The notes beneath the pieces are model-generated. The model worked only from the letters and a program-made list of their open reading frames with translations. It was not told where the DNA came from and ran no database searches. The position numbers and the translations under genes are program-made. From Streptomyces sp. NRRL S-646 (lineage in GTDB: Bacteria > Actinomycetota > Actinomycetes > Streptomycetales > Streptomycetaceae), in assembly GCF_000720765.1 (NCBI RefSeq), contig NZ_JODC01000019.1:78320-142319 (forward strand): a stretch of 64,000 nt of DNA. The letters are read 5' to 3'. Of the stretch, positions 14,944 through 23,855 are shown piece by piece; positions within the stretch are counted from its first letter, which is position 1, and each line of letters starts with the position of its first letter.

Positions 14944-14986
14944 CCCGCACCACTCTCCGCTCCCCGCGCCGAAGGCAGGTGCCGCC

Positions 14987-16537
14987 GTGACGACAACCAC
15001 CCCCTCCGACATACGCCCCGACCCTCCGCACTCACCGGACGACGGCTCCCTCGCGGAGTTCGGCTACCGCCAGGAACTGCACCGCAGCCTGGGCAGGTAC
15101 GCCTCCTTCGCGGCCGGGTTCTCCTTCATCTCCGTCCTGACGACCGTCTTCCAGTTCTTCGCCTTCGGGTACGCGTTCGGCGGCCCTGTCTTCTTCTGGG
15201 CCTGGCCGGCGGTGCTGGTCGGGCAGCTGCTGGTGGCCGCGTGCTTCGCAGAGCTGGCCGCCCGGTATCCGATCTCGGGCGCCATCTACCAGTGGTCCTC
15301 ACGACTTTCGAACCTCACCTTCGGCTGGTTCGCCGGCTGGATCATGGTGATCGGACAGATCGTGGTGGTCGCGGCGGCGGCGCTGGCACTGCAGATGGTG
15401 CTTCCGGCGATCTGGTCGGGCTTCCAGCTCGTGGGCACCGACTCGGCGGTGACGTCGGAGGACGGCGCGGCGAACGCGGCGGTCCTCGGAGTGATCCTGC
15501 TGGTGCTGACCACGCTCGTGAACATCGTGGACAACCGGGTGATGTCCGTGGTCAACCGGGTCGGCGTGACCGCCGAGATCATCGGTGCAGTGCTCATCGT
15601 CGTGCTGCTGCTCACCCACTCGACGCGCTCCCCCGGCATCACCTTCCACACCACGGGAGCCGCAAGTTCCGGCCTGTTCGGGGCACTTGCCGTGGGTTCC
15701 TTCACAGCCGCGTACGTGATGATCGGCTTCGACAGCGCGGGCGAGATGAGCGAGGAGACACACCACCCCCGGCGTACGGCGCCCCGCACGATCCTCACCG
15801 CACTCGGCGCCGCGGGCCTGCTCGGCGGCCTGGTCATCCTGGGCGGCCTGCTCGCCGCGCCCAGCCTTACCGACGGCCGGCTGGGCGTCGACGGCCTGAG
15901 CTACGTCCTCACCAGCCGCCTCGGCGACGGCCTCGGAAAGGTGCTGCTGGCCGATGTGGTGGTGGCGATCGCGGTGGCCACCCTCGCCATCCAGACCGCG
16001 GCCTGCCGGATGCTGTTCTCCATGGCCCGCGACGGCCAGCTCCCCTTCTCCCGCCGCCTCGCCCGCGTCAATCCGGGCACGGGCATGCCGAACGCCCCGG
16101 CCCTCGTCGTCGGCGTCCTCGCCGCAGCCCTTCTGCTGCTCAACTTCGCCTCCCCGGACGCCTTCCTTGCCATCGGCACCACCTGCATCGTGATGCTGTA
16201 CCTGGCGTACGCGATGGTCACGGGCCCGCTCCTGATCCGCCGCCTGCGCGGCGAGTTCACCTCCGAAGGCACCGACGAGACGGGCGGCCGGCTCTTCTCC
16301 CTCGGCCGCTGGGGCATCCCCGTCAACGCCCTCGCCCTCCTCTACGGCCTCCTCATGACGGTCAACCTGGCCTGGCCGAGGGCGGCTGTGTACGACCCGG
16401 CGGGCGGGCACTGGTACTTCCAGTGGTTCACGGTGCTGTTCCTCGCGGCGACGGTGGTGGCCGGCGGCGCGTACCGGGCTTACCGCCGGCGGACGGCGGC
16501 CCAAAGTGATGCCGCTGTTCAGAAGGCCGCCGTCTAG
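14987..16537 (+). CDS. APC-superfamily permease (urea/guanidine-carboxylase-related amino acid permease type)
   Basis: 516 residues with about 12 membrane helices. FGYRQELHRSLGRYASFAAG followed by FSFISVLTTVFQFFAFGY is the standard start of APC permeases of the amino acid/GABA/choline group, and the consensus GFDSAGEMSEETH is present in helix 6-7. The GTG at 14987 has only a weak upstream site. Permeases of this type are often encoded next to urea-carboxylase clusters. Here it is 12 kb away, but its promoter carries the same palindrome as that operon, so I infer it imports guanidine, urea or a related nitrogen compound. Confidence 0.85.
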   Translation: MTTTTPSDIRPDPPHSPDDGSLAEFGYRQELHRSLGRYASFAAGFSFISVLTTVFQFFAFGYAFGGPVFFWAWPAVLVGQLLVAACFAELAARYPISGAIYQWSSRLSNLTFGWFAGWIMVIGQIVVVAAAALALQMVLPAIWSGFQLVGTDSAVTSEDGAANAAVLGVILLVLTTLVNIVDNRVMSVVNRVGVTAEIIGAVLIVVLLLTHSTRSPGITFHTTGAASSGLFGALAVGSFTAAYVMIGFDSAGEMSEETHHPRRTAPRTILTALGAAGLLGGLVILGGLLAAPSLTDGRLGVDGLSYVLTSRLGDGLGKVLLADVVVAIAVATLAIQTAACRMLFSMARDGQLPFSRRLARVNPGTGMPNAPALVVGVLAAALLLLNFASPDAFLAIGTTCIVMLYLAYAMVTGPLLIRRLRGEFTSEGTDETGGRLFSLGRWGIPVNALALLYGLLMTVNLAWPRAAVYDPAGGHWYFQWFTVLFLAATVVAGGAYRAYRRRTAAQSDAAVQKAAV

Positions 16538-16549
16538 CCCGGGCCCCCA

Positions 16550-16590
16550 GCACGCGCGCGTACGGTCAGTCGCCCTTCACGCGCGCGTGC
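16550..16590. terminator. Convergent hairpin terminator
   Basis: GCACGCGCGCGT (16550-16561) and ACGCGCGCGTGC (16579-16590) form a perfect 12-bp stem with a 17-base loop between the convergent permease and acetyltransferase genes. The stem overlaps the acetyltransferase stop region. Confidence 0.7.
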
Positions 16591-17147
16591 AGGTGCATGT
16601 CGTGCCATCCGTCCTGGTGCCAGCCTGCGCTGCGCTTGGTGCCCTCCAGGACGAAGCCGGCCTTGTCGGCGACCCGGCAGGACGCCCCGTTGGCCGTGGC
16701 ATGCAGCAGCTCCAGGCGATGGAGTCCGATCTCGTCGAGGGCCCAGCGGGTGAGGGTGTTCGTGGCACGGGCGGCGACGCCACGGCCACGGGCCGCCGCC
16801 GCGGTCCAGTAGGCGATCGCGGCCAGACCCTCGTCGAGCCGGATGTCGCGCAGCGCCACCCGCCCCAGCAAGCGGTCGGTGTCCGCGTCGGTGACGGCCC
16901 ACTGGGCGTCCCGCTCCTCACCCCAGCTCCGCTGCCACTCCTCGATCCAGCCGGCGACCTCCTCCACGGAATCCGCGGACCGGACGTGCCACTGGTGAAT
17001 CAGCGGGTCCTGGAAGGCGGCATGGACGGCAGGAGCGTCCGCAGCCCGCCACGGGCGCAGGAGGAGGCCGTCGCCGGTGGACAACGCGGGCTGAGGGACG
17101 CCGGCGAGGCTTCCGGCGGGCACGACGGGGTCAGCGGTGAAAGGCAT
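16566..17147 (-). CDS. GNAT family N-acetyltransferase (RimJ/RimL-like)
   Basis: About 193 residues. GLLLRPWRAADAPAVHAAFQ, the acetyl-CoA loop in AAARGRGVAARAT (R/QxxGxG/A type), LHRLELLHATANGASCRVAD and KAGFVLEGTKR give a clear RimJ/RimL-type GNAT pattern. Targets could be a protein N terminus or a small molecule. The ATG at 17147 follows GGCAGGATGCGG; alternatives lie at 17156 and 17183. Confidence 0.85.
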   Translation of the reverse strand: MPFTADPVVPAGSLAGVPQPALSTGDGLLLRPWRAADAPAVHAAFQDPLIHQWHVRSADSVEEVAGWIEEWQRSWGEERDAQWAVTDADTDRLLGRVALRDIRLDEGLAAIAYWTAAAARGRGVAARATNTLTRWALDEIGLHRLELLHATANGASCRVADKAGFVLEGTKRSAGWHQDGWHDMHLHARVKGD

Positions 17148-17198
17148 GATCCGCATCCTGCCAACGGACAGGGAGGAGCCCAACGGATTTTCCGACGA

Positions 17199-18548
17199 CT
17201 ACCGGCCTACGGCACCCCTCTCCAGACACTCCACCCGGACACGGACCCTGTCGGGGTTCAGAGTCATACGGGGCTCGACGCGCGGCAGTTGAAGGTCGTT
17301 GTGCGAGAGCCGCCAGCGGGCCACGATCGTGGACAATGCCAATGTCGCCATGGTCATCGCATAGTTGTCGCCGATGCACTTGCGCGCGCCTCCGCCGAAC
17401 GGAATGAAGGCACCGCGCACGTGTTCCTGCTCCGGCAGCCAACGGTCGGGATCGAAGCTGCTGGGGTGAGGATTGAACCGTGCGTCGTGGTGCATGAGAT
17501 ATGCGCTGTAGACGAGCGTGGTTCCGGGCGGAATCACGGCATCTGCCAGCCGGGCTTCGGTGGTGGTCGTCCGGGTGAAGATCCATCCGGGCGGGTAGAG
17601 GCGCAGTGTCTCGGTGATGACCCGGCGTGCCAGGTCGAGCCGGGGGAGATCGTCCCAGGTGGCCGTCCGGGTGCCGAGAACCTCATCCGTCTCGGCGCGC
17701 AACCGCTCCTGGAGCTCGGGGTGTTGGCACAGGAGATGGGCAGCCCAGGTAAGGGCCACCGCGGTGGTGTCGATACCGGCGACGAGCAGGGTCATGATCT
17801 GAGCGTGGATCTCGGCGTCGCTCAGGGCTCGCCCCTCGTCGTCACGGGTCTCGAGGAGCATCGACAGCACATCGCCGTGGGATTTCTCGTCCTGCCGGTA
17901 CAGACCGATCGTCTTGCTCACCGCGGCCCATGCCCGGTCGCGAGCACGCTCGTAGCGCACGTTCGAGGGGAGTGGCAGGCGGCGCAGCAAAGGCGGGAGG
18001 ACGGCCTGCTGGTAGATGCCCCGGAAGATGTCCGGAAGACATTCCGTGACGGTCTCCACGGCGGGCCCCGCGACGTCGGCCGTGAACAACGTTCGAGCAA
18101 TTGTGCCACTCGCGAGAGAATACATCTCCGCGCCGGCATCGATGGCTCGTCCATCACTCCAGCCGACTGTGAGCGCGTCTATCTGCTCGCTCATGATGAC
18201 GGCATATTTCTGCAGGGAGGAACGAGAGAAGGCCGGCTGCAAACTACGTCGCTGTCGCCGGTGAGCGCTGTGCGGACACGAGGCGATGCCGTCCCCGAGC
18301 GCATTTCCGACGCGCTCGATGATGGGGCCGCCCTTGTCGTAGACGCGGTCGTTCAGGAGCATTTCCTGGACGAGTTCGGGTCGGCAGACCACCACGGCCT
18401 TTTGCGGACCTAACCGTATCTGTACGAGATCGCCGTACGAGGGGAGGGTTTTCAGGAACTGCAGCGGATCCCGAAGCAAGGGCAACAGATGCCCGACGAG
18501 TGGCAGTGCGCCTGGAGCGTGTGTGATGCCTTCACGGTTCGTTGCCAT
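17199..18548 (-). CDS. Cytochrome P450 paired with a terpene synthase
   Basis: 449 residues with all P450 hallmarks: I-helix LLVAGIDTTAVAL (oxygen activation), K-helix ETLR in VITETLRLYPPG, and heme loop FIPFGGGARKCIGDNYAM with the thiolate Cys. Overall style (GALPLVGHLLPLLRDPLQFL start, long PPGWIFTRTT segment) resembles CYP170/CYP183-type sesquiterpene oxidases such as those in albaflavenone or pentalenolactone pathways. It lies 53 bases downstream of the terpene synthase on the same strand, so it most likely oxidises that enzyme's product. The ATG at 18548 follows AAGGAAGG. The product cannot be predicted from sequence alone. Confidence 0.88.
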   Translation of the reverse strand: MATNREGITHAPGALPLVGHLLPLLRDPLQFLKTLPSYGDLVQIRLGPQKAVVVCRPELVQEMLLNDRVYDKGGPIIERVGNALGDGIASCPHSAHRRQRRSLQPAFSRSSLQKYAVIMSEQIDALTVGWSDGRAIDAGAEMYSLASGTIARTLFTADVAGPAVETVTECLPDIFRGIYQQAVLPPLLRRLPLPSNVRYERARDRAWAAVSKTIGLYRQDEKSHGDVLSMLLETRDDEGRALSDAEIHAQIMTLLVAGIDTTAVALTWAAHLLCQHPELQERLRAETDEVLGTRTATWDDLPRLDLARRVITETLRLYPPGWIFTRTTTTEARLADAVIPPGTTLVYSAYLMHHDARFNPHPSSFDPDRWLPEQEHVRGAFIPFGGGARKCIGDNYAMTMATLALSTIVARWRLSHNDLQLPRVEPRMTLNPDRVRVRVECLERGAVGR

Positions 18549-18601
18549 GACATACCAGCCTTCCTTGGCCGATCCAGGTATCGCTCAGCGACCGACCGTT
18601 A

Positions 18602-19633
18602 CTACGCCGGGATGTACAGTCCTGGGCTCGGGAGCAGCACCTGAAGATGAGCATGCTGCTGATCCGACTCGTCCGAGGCACCGGGGAGTGTGTAGCGACT
18701 GGTGTTGCCGTACCACTGCAGGCACCCGTTGGTCCACTGCCGCATTCCGGCAGTGACCTTCAGAATCGCCTCACGGGTGGCGCGCGGCACGCCACGACTC
18801 ACCAGGAAGGGCAAGAGCTGTTCTTCGGCGGCCAGGAAGTCGGCTACGCGCGCCTCGACCTTGGCAACGGCCCGGTCGATGGCCTGCTGCAGCGAGATTC
18901 CGCCGGCATGCTGCATCACTATGACAACGTTGTGGAAATCTCCACGTTTGCTGTCCAGGTGGACTGAATGCAGGTCGTTCTGCCAGGCGACAACATCGCT
19001 CGCGGCTTCGATTATCCGCCTGAACAGGCCTGTCCCGTATATGCCTTCTGGAACCTCTGTGTCCTGACTGAGTTCCACCAGATCGAATCCGAATTCCATA
19101 CCTACGGACAACCGCCTGGTCTGGGTGAAACTCTCGATTCCTGGAGGAGTGCCACGGAACCGGTTCTCGGATTCCTCGGCGAATCCCTGGAAGAATAGCT
19201 CCAGGTGCCGGTTGAGCCGTCCATGAAGCGTCGGCGAGAGCCTTTCGCCGGTACGCACGGCCAGATCCGAAAGAGCCCTGGTGAAAGGAGTCCGGTCTCG
19301 CGCGGGGGCAGGGTCTTCTCCGGTATTGATGATGTCCGTCAGGCGCCGCTGAACCGGAGCCCATGCTTCCGGGGCGTCGTAGACCTTCAACGTGTGCAGG
19401 TCGTCCAGGATGAAGGTGAAGAAAAGCCATTCCGCACACAGGCAGAGATCACTGAACGATGCTTCCGGATAGGTCCAGGCGACAAAGCGCCCGTAGCCTG
19501 CCCGCATCCGCTCCTGGCCGCCTCGCGTCTTGGCCAGCCCGAGGCTCTCTCCGAGTGAGCTGACGTATTCCTCGATCTTCTGGATGTGTGGACTTACGGC
19601 CGGCGGGGCGGGTTCCACAAACGTCGGGATCAT
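18602..19633 (-). CDS. Class I terpene synthase (sesquiterpene cyclase-like)
   Basis: About 343 residues, the normal size for a bacterial sesquiterpene synthase. The Asp-rich motif is ILDDLHT (Asp77, Asp78), which lacks the usual third acidic residue. The NSE triad is NDLHSVHLD (Asn219, Ser223, Asp227). Arg173 sits 46 residues before Asn219, where the pyrophosphate sensor is expected, and the C-terminal RY pair is in TSRYTLP. It is followed by a P450 on the same strand. Codon use is less GC-biased than in the flanking housekeeping genes, suggesting acquisition. ATG at 19633 is chosen (MIPTFVEP, typical terpene-synthase start); an in-frame ATG at 19654 is possible. Confidence 0.88.
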   Translation of the reverse strand: MIPTFVEPAPPAVSPHIQKIEEYVSSLGESLGLAKTRGGQERMRAGYGRFVAWTYPEASFSDLCLCAEWLFFTFILDDLHTLKVYDAPEAWAPVQRRLTDIINTGEDPAPARDRTPFTRALSDLAVRTGERLSPTLHGRLNRHLELFFQGFAEESENRFRGTPPGIESFTQTRRLSVGMEFGFDLVELSQDTEVPEGIYGTGLFRRIIEAASDVVAWQNDLHSVHLDSKRGDFHNVVIVMQHAGGISLQQAIDRAVAKVEARVADFLAAEEQLLPFLVSRGVPRATREAILKVTAGMRQWTNGCLQWYGNTSRYTLPGASDESDQQHAHLQVLLPSPGLYIPA

Positions 19634-20245
19634 GGCGAGCACGAGGACCTCCATGTCTGGGCGCAGAAGTCGGCTGAGGCAGATGAGGTGCGGTCAGGTT
19701 GCCTGCTCGCGCGGCGAGAAGGCCGAGGAACAGCCGCAGCGAGCGGCCGCGGCACGAGCCGCGACTCGGGCTTCTCCTTCCGTGTTGGCGCGAACAGGAC
19801 GCTCTGCCTTCGGCGGTACACCCTTCAATCACATCGCAGTTCGGTTCACATCGGAAGTGGGCGTCCCTGATCCAGCCGTGAACGAACCGAACAGCCAACT
19901 GAACGTTCGACGATCGGAACTGACGTTTCCCCTCCTCAAGCCCATGGCTTGAGCAACAGCCCTCGGTCGACCTGACCGGCCAGAGCCAGCTCACCGAGGG
20001 GACGAGCAAGGTGACGACTCTCAGTAGACGCAGACCCGCCAACGGGAACAAGTGATCACAGGGGGGCGCATCGGGGCGCAAAAGTGGTCACGTAAGCGCA
20101 TTGGATGGCCGATAGTGCACAGGCACTGATGAACGCGCTCGTGCGCCGGAGCCTGTCATCGCGATCCGGCGCGCAGGCGGGCGCCCCAACGCCCTGCGAC
20201 TGCACCTCGCCCCGCTGTCAGCGCCGTCTCGTACGCTTGATCGCG
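19634..20245. other. Gene-poor stretch of lower GC beside the terpene island
   Basis: No complete gene is visible in about 600 bases. The segment is less GC-rich than the genome norm. A short plus-strand frame near 19954-20055 ends EQQPSVDLTGQSQLTEGTSK...NGNK with mixed codon use, and could be the 3' remnant of a mobile-element gene; I cannot name a family. It marks the boundary between the terpene pair and the pseudouridine synthase. Confidence 0.3.
20215..20237 (+). promoter_or_regulatory. Weak PafBC-like promoter before the pseudouridine synthase
   Basis: CTGTCAGCG, eight bases, then TACGCT, ending 8 bases before the ATG at 20246. Spacing and the TAnnnT box fit the TTGTCRGTG-N8-TAnnnT promoter, but two of nine positions in the upstream half differ. 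It may equally be an ordinary -10 region. Confidence 0.35.
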
Positions 20246-21193
20246 ATGAGACGCCGTACGCCACCTCCGCCCTCTCCCCTGCCGCAGCGCGACGGGGTGG
20301 ACCCCGTGCGCGTGCGGTTGCCGGCCGGGGACGAGTGGGCGACCGTACGGGATCATCTGGTGGCGCGGCTCGCGGCCGGGGCCGGGGTGATCGACGCCAT
20401 GCTGGACGCGGGGCGGATCGTGGACGGCTCCGGGCATCCCGTGCCGCGGGACGCGGCGTATGTGCCGGGGATGTTCGTGTGGTTCCACCGGGAGCTGCCG
20501 GATGAGGAGCGGGTGCCGTTCACCGTCGACGTCGTGTACCGGGACGAGCACGTGGTCGTGGCGGACAAGCCTCACTTCCTGGCCACCACCCCGCGCGGGA
20601 GCCATGTCGCCGAGACGGCCCTGGCACGGCTGCGACGAGAGCTGGGCCTCCCGACGCTGGGCGCGGCGCACCGGCTGGACCGGCTGACGGCCGGGCTGGT
20701 GCTGTTCACCGTGCGGACCGAGGAGCGCGGCGCCTACCAGTCACTCTTCCGTGACAGGCGGGTGTCGAAGGAGTACGAGGCAGTGGCCCGGTACGACGCT
20801 GCGCTGGACCTCCCGCGCACCGTGCGCAGCCGGATCGTCAAGGAGCGCGGAGTCCTGGCGGCCCGCGAGGTCGAAGGCGAGCCCAATGCCGTGAGCCGCG
20901 TCGAGCTGATGGAGCACCGGGCCGACGGGCTGGGGCGATACCGGCTCGTTCCGAGCACCGGGCAGACCCATCAGCTGCGCGTCCATATGAACGCGCTCGG
21001 CGTGCCCGTCCTCGGCGATCCGCTCTACCCCGTGGTGACCGCCCCCGTGCCGGCCGGTGACTTCCGCCGCCCGCTCCAACTGCTGGCGCGGGCACTGGAG
21101 TTCACCGATCCGGTCACAGGGGCGGAGCACCGGTTCCGCAGTGCCCGAACCCTCGCTGCCTGGAGCTCCTACGGCGACTGGGCCGGTCAGTAG
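20246..21193 (+). CDS. RluA-family RNA pseudouridine synthase
   Basis: About 315 residues. The catalytic motif is GAAHRLDRLTAGLVLF, with the conserved Asp of HRLDRxTSG in RluA enzymes. VVVADKPHFLATTP, RVSKEYEAVARY and STGQTHQLRVHMNALGVPVLGDPLYP complete the family signature. It modifies uridine in rRNA or tRNA; the target is not predictable. ATG at 20246 is chosen because the upstream frame lacks homology to the family. The stop lies within the last codons of the convergent P450 gene (7-base overlap). Confidence 0.88.
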   Translation: MRRRTPPPPSPLPQRDGVDPVRVRLPAGDEWATVRDHLVARLAAGAGVIDAMLDAGRIVDGSGHPVPRDAAYVPGMFVWFHRELPDEERVPFTVDVVYRDEHVVVADKPHFLATTPRGSHVAETALARLRRELGLPTLGAAHRLDRLTAGLVLFTVRTEERGAYQSLFRDRRVSKEYEAVARYDAALDLPRTVRSRIVKERGVLAAREVEGEPNAVSRVELMEHRADGLGRYRLVPSTGQTHQLRVHMNALGVPVLGDPLYPVVTAPVPAGDFRRPLQLLARALEFTDPVTGAEHRFRSARTLAAWSSYGDWAGQ

Positions 21194-22668
21194 CCGCGCC
21201 ACCACAGCAGGAAGCGACGCCAGGCGCCCTTCGGGCGGGCCGGTTCCTCAGGCGCGGGCGCCGCCTTGGGCGGTGCGGCCGGCTGGGGTTCCGCGACAGC
21301 GGCCGCCGGCTCGGGCTGCTTGGTGCCGATCTCCCAGTCGGTGCGCTGCGACGGGACCGGGGCGTGGCCGGGCAGCGCCTTCACGTCCTGCTGGGGCTTC
21401 GGCTCGAAGTGGACCGGCAGCTCCACCAGGTGCCGGTTCGAGATGGACGCCCGCCAGCGCAGCTCGCTCTCCTCGCAGGCCAGTTGGATGTCCGAGAGGC
21501 GGCTCAGCAGCGCGTCGACGCCGACGTCGGCGATGGCACGGCCGATGTCCTGGCCGGGGCATTCGTGAGGTCCGCCGCTGAAGGCGAGGTGGGAGCGGTT
21601 GCCCATCATGTTGGCCGACGGGTCGGGGCGTACGCGCGGGTCGACGTTGCCCGGTGCGATGCCCAGGAGGAGGCCGTCGCCCTTGCGGATGCGCTGTCCG
21701 CCCAGCTCGGTCTCCTGTTTGGCGAAGTAGCCGAGGATCGTGCTGAACGGCGGCTCGTCCCACAGGGACTGCTCGACCGCCTGGGGCACGGTCATCTGGC
21801 CGCCGTTGAGCTGGGCACGGAAGCCGGGGTCGGTGAGGACCACTCGCAGCACGTTGGCGAGGAGGTTGGCGGTGGATTCGAACGCGACGATCAGGACGAC
21901 ACGCAGGTGCTGGCCGACCTCCTCGTCGGTGAGCCCCGCCGGGTGGTTGATCAGGTGGCTGGTGAAGTCGTCCTCGGGTACGGCACGCCGGCGGGCCGTG
22001 AGCCGCATCAGGGTTTCCATGATGTATGCGTTGCTGGCGATGGCGGTCTCGGTGCCCTTGAGCATGTCGCGGGCGGCCTGCACGAGCCGGTCGTTGTACT
22101 CCTCGGGCATGCCGAGGATCTCGCACATCACCGCCATCGGCAGGTGCTCGGCGAACTGACTGACCAGGTCGGCCCGGCCCTCTTCACAGAACTGGTTGAC
22201 GAGGTGCTGGGTCGCGCGGTTGATGTGGCGGCGGATGCCCCGGTGGTCGATGGTCGACATGGCGCCGGTGACCGCCCCGCGCAGCCGCAGGTGTTCGTCG
22301 CCCTCGGCGTGGCAGCAGATGGGCTGCCACGCGACGTGCGGCATGAGCGGGTGGTCCGGCTTGAACGTGCCGTCCTGCAGGGCGGTCCACAACCGGGTGT
22401 CGCGGCTGAACAGCGAGGGACTGCTCACCATCTGCAGGTTCTCGCTGTGGCCGAGCACCACCCAGATCGGCACGTCCTCGTGCAGCAGCGTGGGGGCCAC
22501 GGTGCCGTGCTCGGCACGGAGCTTTTCGTACACGGCTCCGAGGTCCTCCGCCTCGGGGCCGTACAGTCGTCGCAGCCCGTCGGGGCCGATGCCGTGCGCG
22601 GGGCAGCCGGGGGGCGGGCCGGCCATGGACTCGTCCGTACCGGTCGGGGAGAAGGGTTCAGGCCTCAC
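21187..22668 (-). CDS. rarE: Conservon cytochrome P450 (RarE-like, CYP157 type) lacking ExxR
   Basis: 493 residues. The heme loop AFSGGPHECPGQDIGR carries the thiolate Cys370. The K-helix ExxR is replaced by EQSLW (residues 299-303), and the I-helix oxygen-binding consensus is VAFESTANL, with Phe in place of Gly. Loss of ExxR is the known mark of the CYP157 family, found in Streptomyces conservons. A Pro/Ala-rich linker and a Trp-rich basic end (WRRFLLWWRGY) extend the C terminus and might contact the membrane. It is the last gene of the conservon, 172 bases after rarD. GTG at 22668 follows GGAGCGATC. Confidence 0.88.
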   Translation of the reverse strand: MRPEPFSPTGTDESMAGPPPGCPAHGIGPDGLRRLYGPEAEDLGAVYEKLRAEHGTVAPTLLHEDVPIWVVLGHSENLQMVSSPSLFSRDTRLWTALQDGTFKPDHPLMPHVAWQPICCHAEGDEHLRLRGAVTGAMSTIDHRGIRRHINRATQHLVNQFCEEGRADLVSQFAEHLPMAVMCEILGMPEEYNDRLVQAARDMLKGTETAIASNAYIMETLMRLTARRRAVPEDDFTSHLINHPAGLTDEEVGQHLRVVLIVAFESTANLLANVLRVVLTDPGFRAQLNGGQMTVPQAVEQSLWDEPPFSTILGYFAKQETELGGQRIRKGDGLLLGIAPGNVDPRVRPDPSANMMGNRSHLAFSGGPHECPGQDIGRAIADVGVDALLSRLSDIQLACEESELRWRASISNRHLVELPVHFEPKPQQDVKALPGHAPVPSQRTDWEIGTKQPEPAAAVAEPQPAAPPKAAPAPEEPARPKGAWRRFLLWWRGY

Positions 22669-22840
22669 GATGATCGCTCCGAAGCTGAAGTGGATCCGGT
22701 GTACATGAAGTGATGGGCTCCCCCGGTCCGGGCGGCTCGGACGAAGCCGCAGACGTGGGGGAGGTCGTGCAGGGGGGCGGGGCCGTACGGCTCGGGGACG
22801 GGACGGGGTGACGTACGGCCCGGCTCGATCGGTGCGTGGC

Positions 22841-23461
22841 TCAGGTGGACGCCTTCGCCCTGGCCAGCGAATGCAGGAAGCGCAGCAGCGTCATCAGGAC
22901 GTCCCGGCTGGAGGCCCGGCGGCGTGCGTCGCAGTCGATGATCGGGATCTCCTCGGCCAGGTCGAGCGCGGCGCGCAGGTCGGCGACGGGGTAACGGGGG
23001 GCGTCGGGGAAGGAGTTGACGGCGATCACGAAGGGCACGCCGCGCTCCTCCAGCCGCCCGATGACGTCGAAGCTGACCTCGAGCCGCCGGGTGTCGATCA
23101 GTACGACCGCGCCGAGCGCGCCCTCGAACAGCCCGTTCCACAGGAACCAGAAGCGTTCCTGGCCGGGGGTGCCGAAGAGGTAGAGCACCAGTTGGTCGGT
23201 GATGCTGATGCGGCCGAAGTCCATGGCCACGGTGGTGGCCGTCTTGGACTCGGAGCCGTAGTTGTCGTCGACCCCGACGCCGGCCTGCGTCATGGTCTCC
23301 TCGGTGGTCAGCGGCCTGATCTCGCTGACCGAGCCGACCATCGTCGTCTTGCCGACTCCGAAGCCGCCCACGATCACGATCTTCACCGCGGCCTGGGCCG
23401 TGTGCGGCAGATGATCCGCTGTTCGTGGTCCGGGGATGGTGTCAGAGCCTTTGAAGTCCAT
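22841..23461 (-). CDS. rarD: Conservon GTP/ATP-binding protein (RarD-like)
   Basis: 206 residues. Ras-like/MglA-type small GTPase: P-loop GGFGVGKTT (about residues 33-41), switch region LTTEETMTQAGVGVDD, LYLFGTPGQERFWF (DxxG equivalent region) and the specificity loop VIAVNSFPDAP. In conservons this protein acts with the Roadblock protein and the sensor-like ATPase as a bacterial G-protein-like switch affecting aerial growth and secondary metabolism. It overlaps rarC by 20 bases. Confidence 0.93.
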   Translation of the reverse strand: MDFKGSDTIPGPRTADHLPHTAQAAVKIVIVGGFGVGKTTMVGSVSEIRPLTTEETMTQAGVGVDDNYGSESKTATTVAMDFGRISITDQLVLYLFGTPGQERFWFLWNGLFEGALGAVVLIDTRRLEVSFDVIGRLEERGVPFVIAVNSFPDAPRYPVADLRAALDLAEEIPIIDCDARRRASSRDVLMTLLRFLHSLARAKAST

Positions 23462-23855
23462 GCATCACCGCTTCGAGAAGGGAACGGTCGGGGAGCGCCT
23501 GCCGGACGATCGGGGCGCGCGCCTGCACCAGTTCTGCCGTCAGCATCTCGGTCAGCAGCACGGTCACCACGCTGAACGGCAGACTCAGATAGGCCGAGAG
23601 CTCGGCCACCGAGAGGGGGGCCGTGCAGAGCCGGAGCATCGCCGTCTGCTCCGGGGTGGCGGAAGGCGGCGGGTCGGCGCGCGCCACGATTAACGTGACG
23701 AGGTCGATGTCGGCGCGTTCCCCGTCCGGCCCGGCCACGACGTACAGCCGCTCCGGGGCCTTCGTGTCACCCTGCTGGCCTTCCTTGGCAGGTGTCGGGG
23801 GAGGTTCCGCGGTTTCCTGACTGGGGTATCGCCGCCGGCGTTGCGGAGGAGTCAT
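23442..23855 (-). CDS. rarC: Conservon DUF742 protein (RarC-like)
   Basis: 137 residues. DUF742 domain: RLYVVAGPDGERADIDLVTL, LRLCTAPLSVAELSAYLSLP, VVTVLLTEMLTAELVQAR and the conserved end LLEAVMHGLQRL. It has a winged-helix-like layout, and its role in conservons is an accessory of the G-protein switch. Its ATG overlaps the rarB stop (ATGA). Confidence 0.93.
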   Translation of the reverse strand: MTPPQRRRRYPSQETAEPPPTPAKEGQQGDTKAPERLYVVAGPDGERADIDLVTLIVARADPPPSATPEQTAMLRLCTAPLSVAELSAYLSLPFSVVTVLLTEMLTAELVQARAPIVRQALPDRSLLEAVMHGLQRL

